Shown: positions 18,444 to 26,671, counted from the stretch's first letter. The stretch is 64,000 bases of DNA from Paenibacillus sp. MZ04-78.2 (GCF_024213375.1 NZ_JANAVJ010000014.1:62226-126225), one strand, 5' to 3'. Numbers and translations are program-made. Notes: generated by a model from the sequence alone, not told the origin.

Positions 18444-19784
18444 GTGCGAACTCCGGCCAAATTGATCAAAATAACCCCGCCGCGCGTATTGGCGGGGGGC
18501 TTTGCGCTCATTATTATAATCGGCTCTTTTCTGCTAACCCTGCCGGCCGCCTCTGCGGACGGGCAGTCCATGAGATACATCGACGCTTTGTTTACGGCAA
18601 CGTCGGCTACCTGCGTCACCGGGCTGACTGTTGTCGATACCGGCAAGCATTTTTCGCTGTTCGGGCAAATCGTTCTGCTGCTGATGGTGCAGTTGGGCGG
18701 ACTCGGCTTCATGACGATGGCCACCTGGTTTACGCTGGCGTTGAAGCGCCGTGTCTCGCTGCGGGACCGTCTGTTATTGAAAGAGTCGATGAACCACGCC
18801 AACATTGACGGCATCGTCCGACTAATCATTCGGGTCTTCCTTTATTCGATGACCATTGAAGGGATCGCTGCGTTCTACTTCATGCTGCGCTGGTCTCAGG
18901 AGATGCCGCTCGGGAAGGCCGCCTATTTCGGCCTGTTCCATGCCGTGTCGATCTTCAACAATGCGGGCTTCGAATTGTTCGGCGGGTTCCGCAGCTTAAC
19001 GCCTTACGTCAACGATATCGGCATCAATCTCGTTTCCATGATGCTCATCTTTTTCGGCGGAATCGGGTTTATCGTCATCTCGGAGCTGATCGAATTTCCC
19101 AAGACCCGCAAGCTGTCCTTGCACAGCAAGGTCGTCTTGTCGACGAACGGCATTCTGGTGCTGTCGGGCGCCGTGTTCATTCTGATCCTCGAATTCACCA
19201 ATGCGAAGACGCTGGGCAGCATGCCTTGGGATACGAAAATCGTCGCCTCCTTCTTCCAATCGATGACTTTGCGCTCCGCCGGCGTCAACACGCTCGACAT
19301 CGCCGAGCTTCGGACCGCCACGCAATTTCTGATGATCGTCATGATGTTCATCGGCGCGGCTCCCGGCTCTACCGGAGGAGGCATCCGGCTCACGACGTTC
19401 GCGATCCTGGCCGGGGCTTTCGTGGCGATGCTGCGCGGCAAGGAAGACGTCGTGCTGTTCCGCCACCGGCTGCCTGAGAAGGACATCTACAAAGCCGTCA
19501 CGTTCACGCTGACCGCCGTCTTGTTCCTCGCATTTGCGACGATGCTGCTGTCCACCTTCCAAGAGCAGGATTTTCTGAAAATCTTGTTCGAGACGACCTC
19601 CGCCTTCGGTACGGTGGGCCTTAGCATGGGGTTGACCGCCGAATTAACGTTTGCCGGAAAAATTTTGATGATTTGCGTCATGTTTATCGGACGAGTGGGA
19701 CTCGTGACGCTGGCGTTCGCCTTGCAGCCGAATCCGAAAAAAGAGCTGTTCCGGTATCCGGAAGGAAAAATCACCATCGGATGA
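18444..19784 (+). CDS. ktrB: Ktr/Trk-type potassium channel-like transporter subunit KtrB
   Basis: This 446-residue integral membrane protein has the four pore-loop repeats of the Ktr/Trk superfamily, each with its filter glycine: TCVTGLTVV, FNNAGFELF, LRSAGVNTL and FGTVGLSMG. The C-terminus NPKKELFRYPEGKITIG is typical of KtrB/KtrD. It forms a potassium uptake system with a cytosolic KtrA/KtrC RCK protein, which is not encoded nearby. The GTG at 18444 is preferred because GAGGTG lies 6 bases upstream; GTG at 18435 overlaps that site. Monocistronic. Confidence 0.9.
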   Translation: MRTPAKLIKITPPRVLAGGFALIIIIGSFLLTLPAASADGQSMRYIDALFTATSATCVTGLTVVDTGKHFSLFGQIVLLLMVQLGGLGFMTMATWFTLALKRRVSLRDRLLLKESMNHANIDGIVRLIIRVFLYSMTIEGIAAFYFMLRWSQEMPLGKAAYFGLFHAVSIFNNAGFELFGGFRSLTPYVNDIGINLVSMMLIFFGGIGFIVISELIEFPKTRKLSLHSKVVLSTNGILVLSGAVFILILEFTNAKTLGSMPWDTKIVASFFQSMTLRSAGVNTLDIAELRTATQFLMIVMMFIGAAPGSTGGGIRLTTFAILAGAFVAMLRGKEDVVLFRHRLPEKDIYKAVTFTLTAVLFLAFATMLLSTFQEQDFLKILFETTSAFGTVGLSMGLTAELTFAGKILMICVMFIGRVGLVTLAFALQPNPKKELFRYPEGKITIG

Positions 19785-19859
19785 AGACGGGAGAGGAGAC
19801 TGCCAAGCAAAGGCCCGGCCTTCACTGTATCGCTGCCGCTCTCCTGGAGCCGATGCTTG

Positions 19860-20000
19860 TTATAGCTGATCCGATTCCAAAAAAGGGATGATTTGAGCGG
19901 CAAGATGGATAAGAACATGCCCGGCATCCGGTAAAATGTGAATTCGGGCATGTGGAAGTCTGACTGCGCTCCATTTCGTTACAAGTCCAGAAGCCATCCT
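19860..20000 (-). pseudogene. 3' tail of an alpha/beta-hydrolase gene
   Basis: The reverse strand reads ARIHILPDAGHVLIHLAAQ and then a TAA at 19860-19862. This is the last strand, catalytic-His loop and final helix of an alpha/beta hydrolase. About 45 codons remain, bounded upstream by an in-frame stop; nucleophile and acid are missing. Confidence 0.65.
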
Positions 20001-20080
20001 TCAGCTTCCCCGGCGCTGCCGAATACCCTGAAATCATTTCCTTTGTTCGCTTCGGCCAGCAGTTCTTCGCCTCTCCAGCA
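19979..20080 (-). pseudogene. Short gene tail in a second frame (unrecognised)
   Basis: A frame of about 33 codons encodes ELLAEANKGNDFRVFGSAGE and ends at a TAA at 19979. It looks like the C-terminus of a compact alpha/beta protein such as a STAS-like domain. It overlaps the hydrolase tail by about 20 bases in another frame, so two lost genes seem to meet here. Confidence 0.35.
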
Positions 20081-20083
20081 TCA

Positions 20084-20117
20084 GGCAAAACAAAAAGCCC
20101 TTCATTGTAGAGGGCTT
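20084..20117 (-). terminator. Terminator downstream of the antitoxin gene
   Basis: Arms 20095-20101 and 20111-20117 (AAGCCCT/AGGGCTT) are followed on the reverse strand by a T-rich run. It lies about 70 bases after the antitoxin stop. Confidence 0.7.
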
Positions 20118-20188
20118 GCGGAACATGTCTGTATTTGCTTGTTTTCTTGGGCCATCCGTTTCCTATATTAACCCCATTTTTGGGAAAA

Positions 20189-20449
20189 TCAATTCACTTT
20201 CCTCCGCATGTTTGCCATGACTTGATCATGATCCAATAGTTCAGCGCCTTCGGCAACTTGCTTCTCGGCTACCAGAAGCTTGGCTTGCAATTTGATTCTG
20301 GCTTCCATACGACGAAAAGCTTCATGGCTCATCACCACCAAATCAGCTTCTCCATTGCGTGTTAGCACAACGGGTTCATCAATCTCATGGCAAAACTTCG
20401 AAAACCCGTTATAATCTTGACGAATGGTCGTAGACGGCTTTATATGCAT
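20189..20449 (-). CDS. Phd/YefM-family antitoxin, without adjacent toxin
   Basis: The 86-residue protein has the Phd/YefM fold: an N-terminal DNA-binding part (TTIRQDYNGFSKFCHEIDEP) and VVLTRNGEADLVVMSHEAF, then a helical tail that normally wraps the toxin. Type II partners (RelE/ParE/Doc) usually start within a few bases downstream; here a terminator follows 70 bases later and no toxin-sized frame exists on either side. It is an orphan antitoxin, either a relic or an anti-addiction regulator. Confidence 0.82.
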   Translation of the reverse strand: MHIKPSTTIRQDYNGFSKFCHEIDEPVVLTRNGEADLVVMSHEAFRRMEARIKLQAKLLVAEKQVAEGAELLDHDQVMANMRRKVN

Positions 20450-20568
20450 CGTTTCACACCCTTTCCTATACTATTAATCTGACCATATTATATCATTATT
20501 ATTATATCCAAGTCATCCCGTTTTAGTGCGTAGTGCTCTCTCCGAGTGATAACTTATCGGATAAAGGC

Positions 20569-20979
20569 TCACTCGAAAACGCCCCTTGTCGTTTCATGAT
20601 CAGCATCGGCGGTAACGATATCCATAAATCCGATCCCCGCAGTCTGCATTAAAATATGAGCGGCTTTATCCAACCCCATTGCCTCATGAACATATCTTCT
20701 CGCGTGATCAGTATCGTCTAGAGCCAAGCACATCCTTCGCATAGCATGCAGCCGTCGATGTTCTTTATAAATTTCAACACAAGCCTTGATGATGATTTTC
20801 TTTTGTTCCGTATCCTTGCGAAGTATCGAATGTAAAGCTACCGCCGCGTGCTTAAAGCCATCACTCACCCCGCTGGCATACATTTTTTCATTTTCGTATT
20901 CCCAAGAATTCTTCTCTGCTTCCCAAACCATGTGGATATCCTGAAAATCTTTCAGCAGTTTACTCAGTGCTATACTCAT
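20569..20979 (-). CDS. Small protein of unknown function, paralogue of 21434-21658
   Basis: The 136-residue protein starts at an ATG with AAGGAGG five bases upstream. Its first 55 residues (LSKLLKDFQDIHMVWEAEK … FKHAAVALHSILRK) match the 74-residue protein at 21434-21658 position by position (LxxLLxDxxD, MYAxGxSxGFK, AIALHxxLRK). The remaining 80 residues are helical and unique. No known domain is recognised. The two paralogues flank a small XRE regulator, which suggests a related origin or shared control. Confidence 0.7.
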   Translation of the reverse strand: MSIALSKLLKDFQDIHMVWEAEKNSWEYENEKMYASGVSDGFKHAAVALHSILRKDTEQKKIIIKACVEIYKEHRRLHAMRRMCLALDDTDHARRYVHEAMGLDKAAHILMQTAGIGFMDIVTADADHETTRGVFE

Positions 20980-21049
20980 CGTTTCCTCCTTCGCAGTTAA
21001 GCTACATTTGTTGAATTAAATAAATTACATACTAGTCATTTCAATCAAC

Positions 21050-21072
21050 TTGTTGGTTATAATATACAACAA
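21050..21072 (+). promoter_or_regulatory. Inverted repeat around the -10 of the XRE gene
   Basis: TTGTTG (21050-21055) and CAACAA (21067-21072) flank TATAAT (21058-21063). The geometry fits autorepression by the encoded Cro/CI-type protein. The surrounding 100 bases are highly AT-rich. Confidence 0.45.
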
Positions 21073-21163
21073 AAGTATCATTAAGTCAATTATTATAGTC
21101 AACTTTTTGATCATTTTCGTTAACTTTGATATCATGAATGAAGATAAAGGGAGGGAAAAAGTT

Positions 21164-21391
21164 TTGATCATCAATAAGTTAAGCGAAATCATGGGGCGCA
21201 AACGTCTAAAAATATCCGACGTAGTGGATGGTACAGGCCTTGCCCGTAATACGGTGACCGAACTTTATCATGGGCGGGCTAAAAGAATTGACCTTGAGAC
21301 ATTAGACAAGCTCTGCTTATATTTGAATGTTAGTGTCGGCGAGATATTTGAGCATGAGGGCGAAAGAAAAGAGTCCTTGCCAGCGGATTAA
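21164..21391 (+). CDS. Small XRE/Cro-CI-family regulator
   Basis: The 75-residue protein is a single helix-turn-helix domain (KISDVVDGTGLARNTVTELY, then DLETLDKLCLYLNVSVGEIF). The TTG at 21164 is chosen because GGGAGG lies 9 bases upstream and the fold begins there; an ATG at 21134 lacks a site. Such short Cro-like proteins are common in prophage-like and defence islands. It is divergent from 20569-20979. Confidence 0.82.
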   Translation: MIINKLSEIMGRKRLKISDVVDGTGLARNTVTELYHGRAKRIDLETLDKLCLYLNVSVGEIFEHEGERKESLPAD

Positions 21392-21433
21392 GCGGGCAGG
21401 GACTCTTTCTCGTACAAACATGCAATCGATAGT

Positions 21434-21658
21434 TTATACTACTTCGTCTTCTCCGTCGGCTCGCTCGCTTTCCTTGGACTCAAAAGCAGTGTATTTCCGA
21501 AGTACCGTATGTAAAGCTATTGCTGTACACTTGAAGCCATGACTCATCCCGTCTGCGTACATCCTTCCACTTTCATCCTCCCGATTTTTTGCCTCAACAC
21601 TCCAGTAAATTTGAAGATCATGCAGATCTTCGAGTAACCGATTTAATTCATTGATCAT
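21434..21658 (-). CDS. Small protein of unknown function, paralogue of 20569-20979
   Basis: The 74-residue protein has a strong GAGGAGG site before its ATG. It corresponds to the first half of the 136-residue neighbour (LNRLLEDLHDLQIYWSVEA … FKCTAIALHTVLRK) and then ends in an acidic tail. No enzyme motif. It converges on the XRE gene with a 42-base gap. Confidence 0.65.
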   Translation of the reverse strand: MINELNRLLEDLHDLQIYWSVEAKNREDESGRMYADGMSHGFKCTAIALHTVLRKYTAFESKESERADGEDEVV

Positions 21659-21810
21659 AGCATCCTCCTCATGTTTAAGGCCTGTAGGCCAAACGATAAG
21701 CTAATACGGTATTTTGACTATACTTTCCCAACTCAGGTAACATACTCTCACCAATGAGAACATTTTGTTCTCATTTTCCGCGCGGGAATGCGGAAAAATC
21801 CGCAGCCTGC

Positions 21811-22023
21811 TCAATGTTCAATCCATTCGTAAAGATCTTCCATTTTGCAACCCAACAACTTGGATGCGGTATACAAATCCTCCGGCAGCATAACGCGTGC
21901 ATCGTTGCAAAAGTGGGAAATAACTCGTTTGGATCGACCGGAACGGCGGGAATACTCAGCTTGGGACAATCCCAATTTTTCCAGCCAGTCCGGGAGCAAG
22001 CATCTCCCTCGGGAGTATGCCAC
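21811..22023 (-). CDS. Small XRE-family helix-turn-helix protein
   Basis: The 70-residue protein starts at a GTG with GGAGAG upstream. LSQAEYSRRSGRSKRVISHF forms the helix-turn-helix, followed by LYTASKLLGCKMEDLYEW, the usual fourth and fifth helices. It is likely a DNA-binding regulator of this small accessory patch. A longer frame from 22043 is an overlapping shadow. Confidence 0.8.
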   Translation of the reverse strand: MAYSRGRCLLPDWLEKLGLSQAEYSRRSGRSKRVISHFCNDARVMLPEDLYTASKLLGCKMEDLYEWIEH

Positions 22024-22330
22024 TGAAGCTCTCCTTCCATCAAGAATGAATTACTACCAAAATTATAGCATTAAAATTAGTGATGTATAAGTCAAATAAG
22101 TATCTGAGGGCTTGGAAAAGAAATAAACAAGGACAATCGAGGAGGACAAAAAAATGCAAAAGTTTCTATCTTCGTTAACGTCCCAGATCTAAGTTGAAAA
22201 TCTCGGTCCCAAATTAATCCAAAAAAACACCAATCGCAAAAAAACAAGTTTTCTCTCTAAACGTACGAGACATCTCTGATGAAATTCAAGAAAATCTTCT
22301 TTTTTACCATATTATAGTTTATTTTGTGTT
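22024..22330. other. AT-rich intergenic stretch with a possible leader peptide
   Basis: Very AT-rich. A strong AGGAGG at about 22140 precedes an ATG at 22154 that opens only 12 codons before TAA (ending Thr-Ser-Gln-Ile). This is either a truncated gene start or a leader peptide; no downstream gene on the + strand follows. Confidence 0.3.
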
Positions 22331-22331
22331 T

Positions 22332-22377
22332 CAAAATACAAAAATGGTCCTCCCTTAGCTTTTATCGGGACGACCAT
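22332..22377 (-). terminator. Terminator of the truncated gene at 22502
   Basis: Arms 22344-22354 and 22367-22377 pair at 10 of 11 positions; the reverse strand continues TTTTTGTATTTTG. It sits about 125 bases after the stop of the remnant at 22502-22729. Confidence 0.65.
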
Positions 22378-22501
22378 TTGAAAGTAACGAGGTTACACTT
22401 GCAAACATATCGTTCTTAACTGCTTTAAGTTATGTGAGATAAATAAAGTAACAAATAGAAACTAATATAACACATAGACAATTACAGCAACGGAATTTAA
22501 A

Positions 22502-22729
22502 TCATAGTTCCTGCACCAATTGTATATAATTTGGAAGTTTTGTTGATAAATAAGACGATACAGTTTCTGGTGTAGCGTTTAGTTGCACTGTTACTTCAAC
22601 AGCATGACACTTTCGACTAATGGCTTCATTAATGTAACGCGGTTCGTTAACATCTGCTGTTAATACAGCACATGGTACGAATTCTTCTAAATAATATATC
22701 CGGTCTCTTAGTAAAACCCGAGTCTGTCA
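22502..22729 (-). pseudogene. 5'-truncated gene of unknown function
   Basis: About 75 codons on the reverse strand encode a convincing protein (RIYYLEEFVPCAVLTADV, then INEAISRKCHAVEVTVQLN, ending YIQLVQEL) with low-GC codon use unlike the operons around it. There is no start codon; an in-frame TGA lies just beyond the left boundary and sequence character changes near 22730. I do not recognise the family. Confidence 0.5.
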
Positions 22730-22917
22730 AGCAAAGTGTGTAACCTTTGAAAACCGAATATAGTAACTACAGCGCCGCGGCTTGACACGGAGCCTCCAGC
22801 GGGGAACGTCCCCGCGCGGCGAAATGTCGCAATGCCCCTCGGCATCCGCCGTCGCGATAGCGACAAACGGCGCTTGACAATAAACGCTTTGCTCTGCGCG
22901 TCAAGCGCGTAAATGAC
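22730..22917. other. GC-rich hairpin cluster downstream of the AAA+ gene
   Basis: Three inverted repeats follow one another: CGGGGAACGTCCCCG near 22799, GTCGC-GATA-GCGAC near 22851, and a 9-base perfect repeat (22870-22878 with 22900-22908, GCGCTTGAC/GTCAAGCGC). None has a T-run. They probably mark the 3' end of the rtcB-AAA transcript and an abrupt switch from AT-rich to GC-rich DNA. Confidence 0.4.
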
Positions 22918-24237
22918 TCAGCCGGTCGTAAATCCCACCCGGGACGCTTTTTCATCGGAATGCCACAGCTGGGTGCGGCCTTTGCCAAGCTCCACATTCA
23001 TCTCGCGTACAAGCTGCTCCACATCGACGGTATGCTCGTAATGCTTGCGCAGCGCCGCCGACACATACAGCTCGCCAAGCTGCGCGAAGGTGAACCCTTC
23101 CGTCGCTCGCGCCGCCACCGCCATCGCTTCGTCGTCGAGAAGCTCGTGCAGCCGCTTCAGCAGCAGATAGCTGCGGCGCTGCTCTTCATCCGGCAGCTTG
23201 ATTTCGTATGCCCGGTCGAAACGGCCCGCCCGGTTCATCAGCGCCGGGTCGATTTTCTCCGGATAGTTCGTCGTCCCGATCAGGAAAATGCCTTCCTTCG
23301 AGGTCGCCCCGTCGAGCGTGTTCAGAAAATACGACCGCGCCGACTCCGGCATGGAATCGATATCTTCGATCACGAGCACCATCGGGGCCATGCGCACTGC
23401 CGCTTCGAACACCTCCTGGATCGAGTCGCTTGTCGTGTACTCGGTAATGTGCCAATAAGCGACCGGCGCGTCCACGCTACCCGCGATCGATTTGACCAAG
23501 GTCGTTTTGCCGTTGCCCGGCTTGCCGTACAGCAGAATGCCCCGCTTGTAGGGGAGGCCGTACGTTTGGAAAAAGTGGCGGTCCTGTGCAAAAAACTCGT
23601 CGATGGAACGGTAAATTTCCGTTTTCACGCCTTCGTTCATCACCACTTCGTCGCGCTTTACCCCGCGGGTCAAGGATTCGCGTTCGCGTTCCAGCCCATC
23701 GCGAGTATCCTTGAATACGGTCACCTGCTCCCGGTCGTACTGCCGCTGCCGGCGGGACATATCGGTCAGGAACTCGGCCAAACCCGCGTCAGATTCGGCC
23801 CATATGAAATCCTCGCAGGAAATGCCATGATGCCGGAACATCGGTACCCGTGCCATGGCCACCCGGAAGCGCGGGTAGACGAACACATTGTTGCGCAGCG
23901 ACGGGAACATGCGCGGTCCTTCCCCTTTCATCGTATCTCCGAAGGTGAAAGTTCGCGCCTCCACCGTATCGAAGACGGCGCAAAGCCGCTCGGCCTCGGG
24001 ATTGGCCGCCTGTACGTCGCGCTCCAGTTGGTCCCAAAGATCTTGCCCGTAGTCTTCTTGGACATATAGCTGAAAACGGGCCCGGTATTGACTTTCCAGC
24101 CGGGCTTGGATCGACTGAATGACGAAAGTGTAATCGTTGTATTCGACGATCTCGAGGCCCGGCATACCGTCACCGGAAGCGGTAACGATCGGCTGCGGAT
24201 GGTTTGCTTTTTCATTTATTTTAATAAGAGAACTCAT
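22918..24237 (-). CDS. AAA+ ATPase co-transcribed with rtcB
   Basis: The 439-residue protein has an unrecognised N-terminal domain (about 1-200) and a single BCS1/CDC48-like AAA+ module: Walker A GILLYGKPGNGKTTL, Walker B VLVIEDIDSM, sensor 1 GTTNYP and the arginine-finger region NRAGRFDRAY. It begins 38 bases after the RtcB stop in the same direction and ends near a hairpin cluster. An ATPase beside an RtcB ligase suggests a remodelling partner in RNA repair, but no such function is shown by the sequence. The ATG at 24237 is preferred to an upstream frame at 24309 that would overlap rtcB. Confidence 0.82.
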   Translation of the reverse strand: MSSLIKINEKANHPQPIVTASGDGMPGLEIVEYNDYTFVIQSIQARLESQYRARFQLYVQEDYGQDLWDQLERDVQAANPEAERLCAVFDTVEARTFTFGDTMKGEGPRMFPSLRNNVFVYPRFRVAMARVPMFRHHGISCEDFIWAESDAGLAEFLTDMSRRQRQYDREQVTVFKDTRDGLERERESLTRGVKRDEVVMNEGVKTEIYRSIDEFFAQDRHFFQTYGLPYKRGILLYGKPGNGKTTLVKSIAGSVDAPVAYWHITEYTTSDSIQEVFEAAVRMAPMVLVIEDIDSMPESARSYFLNTLDGATSKEGIFLIGTTNYPEKIDPALMNRAGRFDRAYEIKLPDEEQRRSYLLLKRLHELLDDEAMAVAARATEGFTFAQLGELYVSAALRKHYEHTVDVEQLVREMNVELGKGRTQLWHSDEKASRVGFTTG

Positions 24238-24275
24238 AGTAGATGTATTTCCCCGTTTCTTTATTATGTTTCGAT

Positions 24276-25724
24276 TTAAACACCCTTGATGCTCGCCAGC
24301 GGCTTGCATTTGGCGACGACGGACGCAAGCCCGGCTCCGACCACGCTCTCGATAATCTGATCGACGTCCTTGTACGCCTGCGGCGATTCGTCGATGATCG
24401 ACTCCAGCATGCGCTGGTTCACGACGATTTCGTCCGCCGTCCCGACGCGCAGCGATGATTCGAACTGATCAACGGTCACAAGCCGCTTCGTCGCGCTGCG
24501 CGAGCGAATCCGGCCGGCTCCGTGGCAGATCGAGTAATAGTTGCGCTCCCCGCCAGGCTGACCGACCATCAAATACGATGAGGTGCCCATAGAGCCGGGG
24601 ATCAGGGCCGGATGGCCGGTCGCCAGATACGGCTCCGGATTGTCCGGATGCTGCGCCGGCAGCGCCCGCGTCGCCCCCTTACGGTGCACGAATAAAGGCG
24701 TGCCGTCATGCGTTTCTTCCCAAGCGTAATTGTGCATCAAATCGTACAGCGTCGTCATCTCGAACTTCGAGCCGCAGACGTCCCGGAACGCTTCCCGGAT
24801 GGCGTATGCGATCAGGTGCCGGTTCGTGACGGCATAGTTCAGCGCGGAATACATCAGATGGACGTAAGCCGCAGCCGCTTCGCTGTCCAGCGGGGCAAAA
24901 ATCAGCCGCGGATCGGCCGTTCCCATCCCCGTGCTGCGCATCCATTTGCCGATCTCGGAGCCGCCGTACTGGTTGACCGCGCCGCCCCAAGCCCGCGAGC
25001 CGGAATGGATCATGACGATAATCTGACCGTCGCGCAGTCCCCATTTTTCGGCAATGGCCCGGTTGTCCTCGTGAATCTCAATCGCCTGAATTTCGGCAAA
25101 ATGATTCCCGCTCCCGAGCGTCCCAAGCTGCCGGTGCGACCGGTGCCAGTACATCTCGGGCAGACGATCCAAGTGGGACTCGTCAAAAGCGAACTTACTG
25201 TGCTCCACATGCGTGAGCGATGTGGCTTTTTTCGGGGTGTAGCCGTCCGGGATGTACTTTTTGGGGAGACCGTGCAGCCCCTTGCGCAGCACATGCTCCA
25301 GCCGGATATCCGAGAAATGCCCGCGGGCATGCTCTTCGGAAGGCAATAGCTTCTCGATCGCCTTAACCAGCTTGCGCCGCAGCTTTACCTCCTGCAGATC
25401 ATCCCGGTGCAGATTCGTCAGGTGAACGCGCATCCCGCACCCGATATCGCTGCCGACAATCGATGGGGAAACGTAGCCGTTCGCGGCTTCCCACACCGCC
25501 GTCGTGCCGATGCACGTACCGACGCCCACATGCACGTCCGGCGTATAGCTCATGTAGAGCCGGTCTGGAATTTGCAGATTGTTATTGGCCATGGCGAACA
25601 CTTTGTAATCCAGCGCTTCGAACAGTTGGTCTCCGGCAAAGACGTGCAGATCGCCCGCCGGCAGCTGTACCTTGCGGTAATATTTTTCGTTTGGTTGATA
25701 TTGTTGCTCGTTGAAAGTAAACAT
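24276..25724 (-). CDS. rtcB: RtcB-family RNA ligase
   Basis: The protein (482 residues from the ATG at 25724; a TTG at 25736 is also possible) contains the RtcB hallmarks: VGSDIGCGMRV with the metal-binding Asp and Cys, LGSGNHFAEI, MIHSGSRAWG, HRKGATRA and the guanylylated-His motif SICHGAGRIRSRS. RtcB joins 2',3'-cyclic phosphate or 3'-phosphate RNA ends to 5'-OH ends using GTP and manganese. It leads a two-gene reverse-strand operon with an AAA+ ATPase. RtcA and RtcR were not found; KptA lies 18 kb away. Activity is supported by intact motifs. Confidence 0.9.
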   Translation of the reverse strand: MFTFNEQQYQPNEKYYRKVQLPAGDLHVFAGDQLFEALDYKVFAMANNNLQIPDRLYMSYTPDVHVGVGTCIGTTAVWEAANGYVSPSIVGSDIGCGMRVHLTNLHRDDLQEVKLRRKLVKAIEKLLPSEEHARGHFSDIRLEHVLRKGLHGLPKKYIPDGYTPKKATSLTHVEHSKFAFDESHLDRLPEMYWHRSHRQLGTLGSGNHFAEIQAIEIHEDNRAIAEKWGLRDGQIIVMIHSGSRAWGGAVNQYGGSEIGKWMRSTGMGTADPRLIFAPLDSEAAAAYVHLMYSALNYAVTNRHLIAYAIREAFRDVCGSKFEMTTLYDLMHNYAWEETHDGTPLFVHRKGATRALPAQHPDNPEPYLATGHPALIPGSMGTSSYLMVGQPGGERNYYSICHGAGRIRSRSATKRLVTVDQFESSLRVGTADEIVVNQRMLESIIDESPQAYKDVDQIIESVVGAGLASVVAKCKPLASIKGV

Positions 25725-25775
25725 AAATGATGACAAACTTCCTTCCTGTTTCTATTATTCCGGTAAAAATGAATG

Positions 25776-25806
25776 CAAAAAGACCGTAAGCCATAAGCCT
25801 ACGGTC
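25776..25806 (-). terminator. Terminator of the frameshifted small gene
   Basis: GACCGTAGGC and GCTTACGGTC pair at 9 of 10 positions and are followed by TTTTTG on the reverse strand. It lies about 65 bases after the stop at 25870 and just before rtcB. Confidence 0.75.
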
Positions 25807-25869
25807 GTCATGTTACGCGTATATGCGTACAAAAGCATGGAGCAAGCTCGCAGCTCACTGCGCTGCTCT

Positions 25870-26036
25870 TCATGCCGTTTGTTTGATGTAAACGAAGGAA
25901 CCTGCCGGAACGTACATGAAATAGAACGTGCCGGGGTTGCTCTCGCTTACGTCGGGCCCGTAGAGGCCGATGGAACGAATTCCGGTATGCGATTGTCGCT
26001 CAAACGGTGGAACAACAAAATACTATCGCGGATCAT
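25870..26036 (-). pseudogene. Small gene with a one-base frameshift in a poly-T run
   Basis: A strong AAAGGAGG lies nine bases before the ATG at 26036. The frame reads MIRDSI and then shifts at a run of four T. If the run had five T the protein would continue (FVVPPFERQSHTGIRSIG … FYFMYVPAGSFVYIKQTA) for 55 residues to the TGA at 25870-25872. As written the first frame stops after about 30 residues. The rebuilt protein is coherent and followed by its own terminator. Family not recognised. It could be a sequencing error, a true pseudogene or a phase-variable gene. Confidence 0.6.
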
Positions 26037-26180
26037 GTGAATCGGCCTCCTTTCTCCATTTAAGATATGGTTATCATACACGCGGAAGGGAAACTTTGTC
26101 AACCAAAACACAAAAACTATTTATTCGTTATACTTGTTTTTCCATTGCATGCCGCCATTTTCCGTCCCATCGCCACGAAG

Positions 26181-26671
26181 CTACTTTCGCAAATGATAAG
26201 GTACCGTCGTGATGACAACGTCTTTGTTTCTAAAAAACCAGGAACGGAGAAGCAGCGCGCTTTGATTGTGCAGCATGTTGTGCCACCATCGTCTGGGAAT
26301 AAACTGGGGCAAGATCAAATGAATACGACCCGAATGTCCTTCCCGTTCCTCCAGCATGCCGATATATTGGGAAATCGGAGACAGCAGGGAGCGAAACTCT
26401 CCCCGGAGCGTTTGGCATCCGGTCCGAGTCCGGCGAGCTCCGTGATTCCGGATTCCGGGCCGTACGAAACGGATGAATATAAATCTGCGGAAAGGATCGG
26501 CATCGCCATGATCCAGAACAGCTTGTTATGCTGGGCGTGCAGCTCCTTCAGGCGCATAGGGCGTCCGATAATGACCCGTTTGATGCTGATGAAGTTCGAG
26601 ACGGCATACCACATGGTTACGATCACAATGGCGATAATGACGGCTTCGATGGCCAGAGTATGATGAATCAT
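26181..26671 (-). pseudogene. APC-family permease with large internal deletion
   Basis: The first ~85 codons (ATG at 26671) encode an N-terminal membrane helix, an intracellular GRPMRLKELH stretch and MPILSADLYSSVSYGPESG, the first helix of an amino-acid/polyamine-type permease. Near 26410 the frame changes and the sequence continues with the cytosolic tail of the same kind of protein (LLSPISQYIGMLEERE, RWWHNMLHNQSALLLRSW, VVITTVPYHLRK and stop at 26181). Several hundred residues, including all other helices, are missing. Confidence 0.7.

Noticed and set aside
22741..22917. tRNA or attenuator in the hairpin cluster after the AAA+ gene
   Set aside because: The repeats do not form a cloverleaf and there is no T-run or antiterminator alternative.
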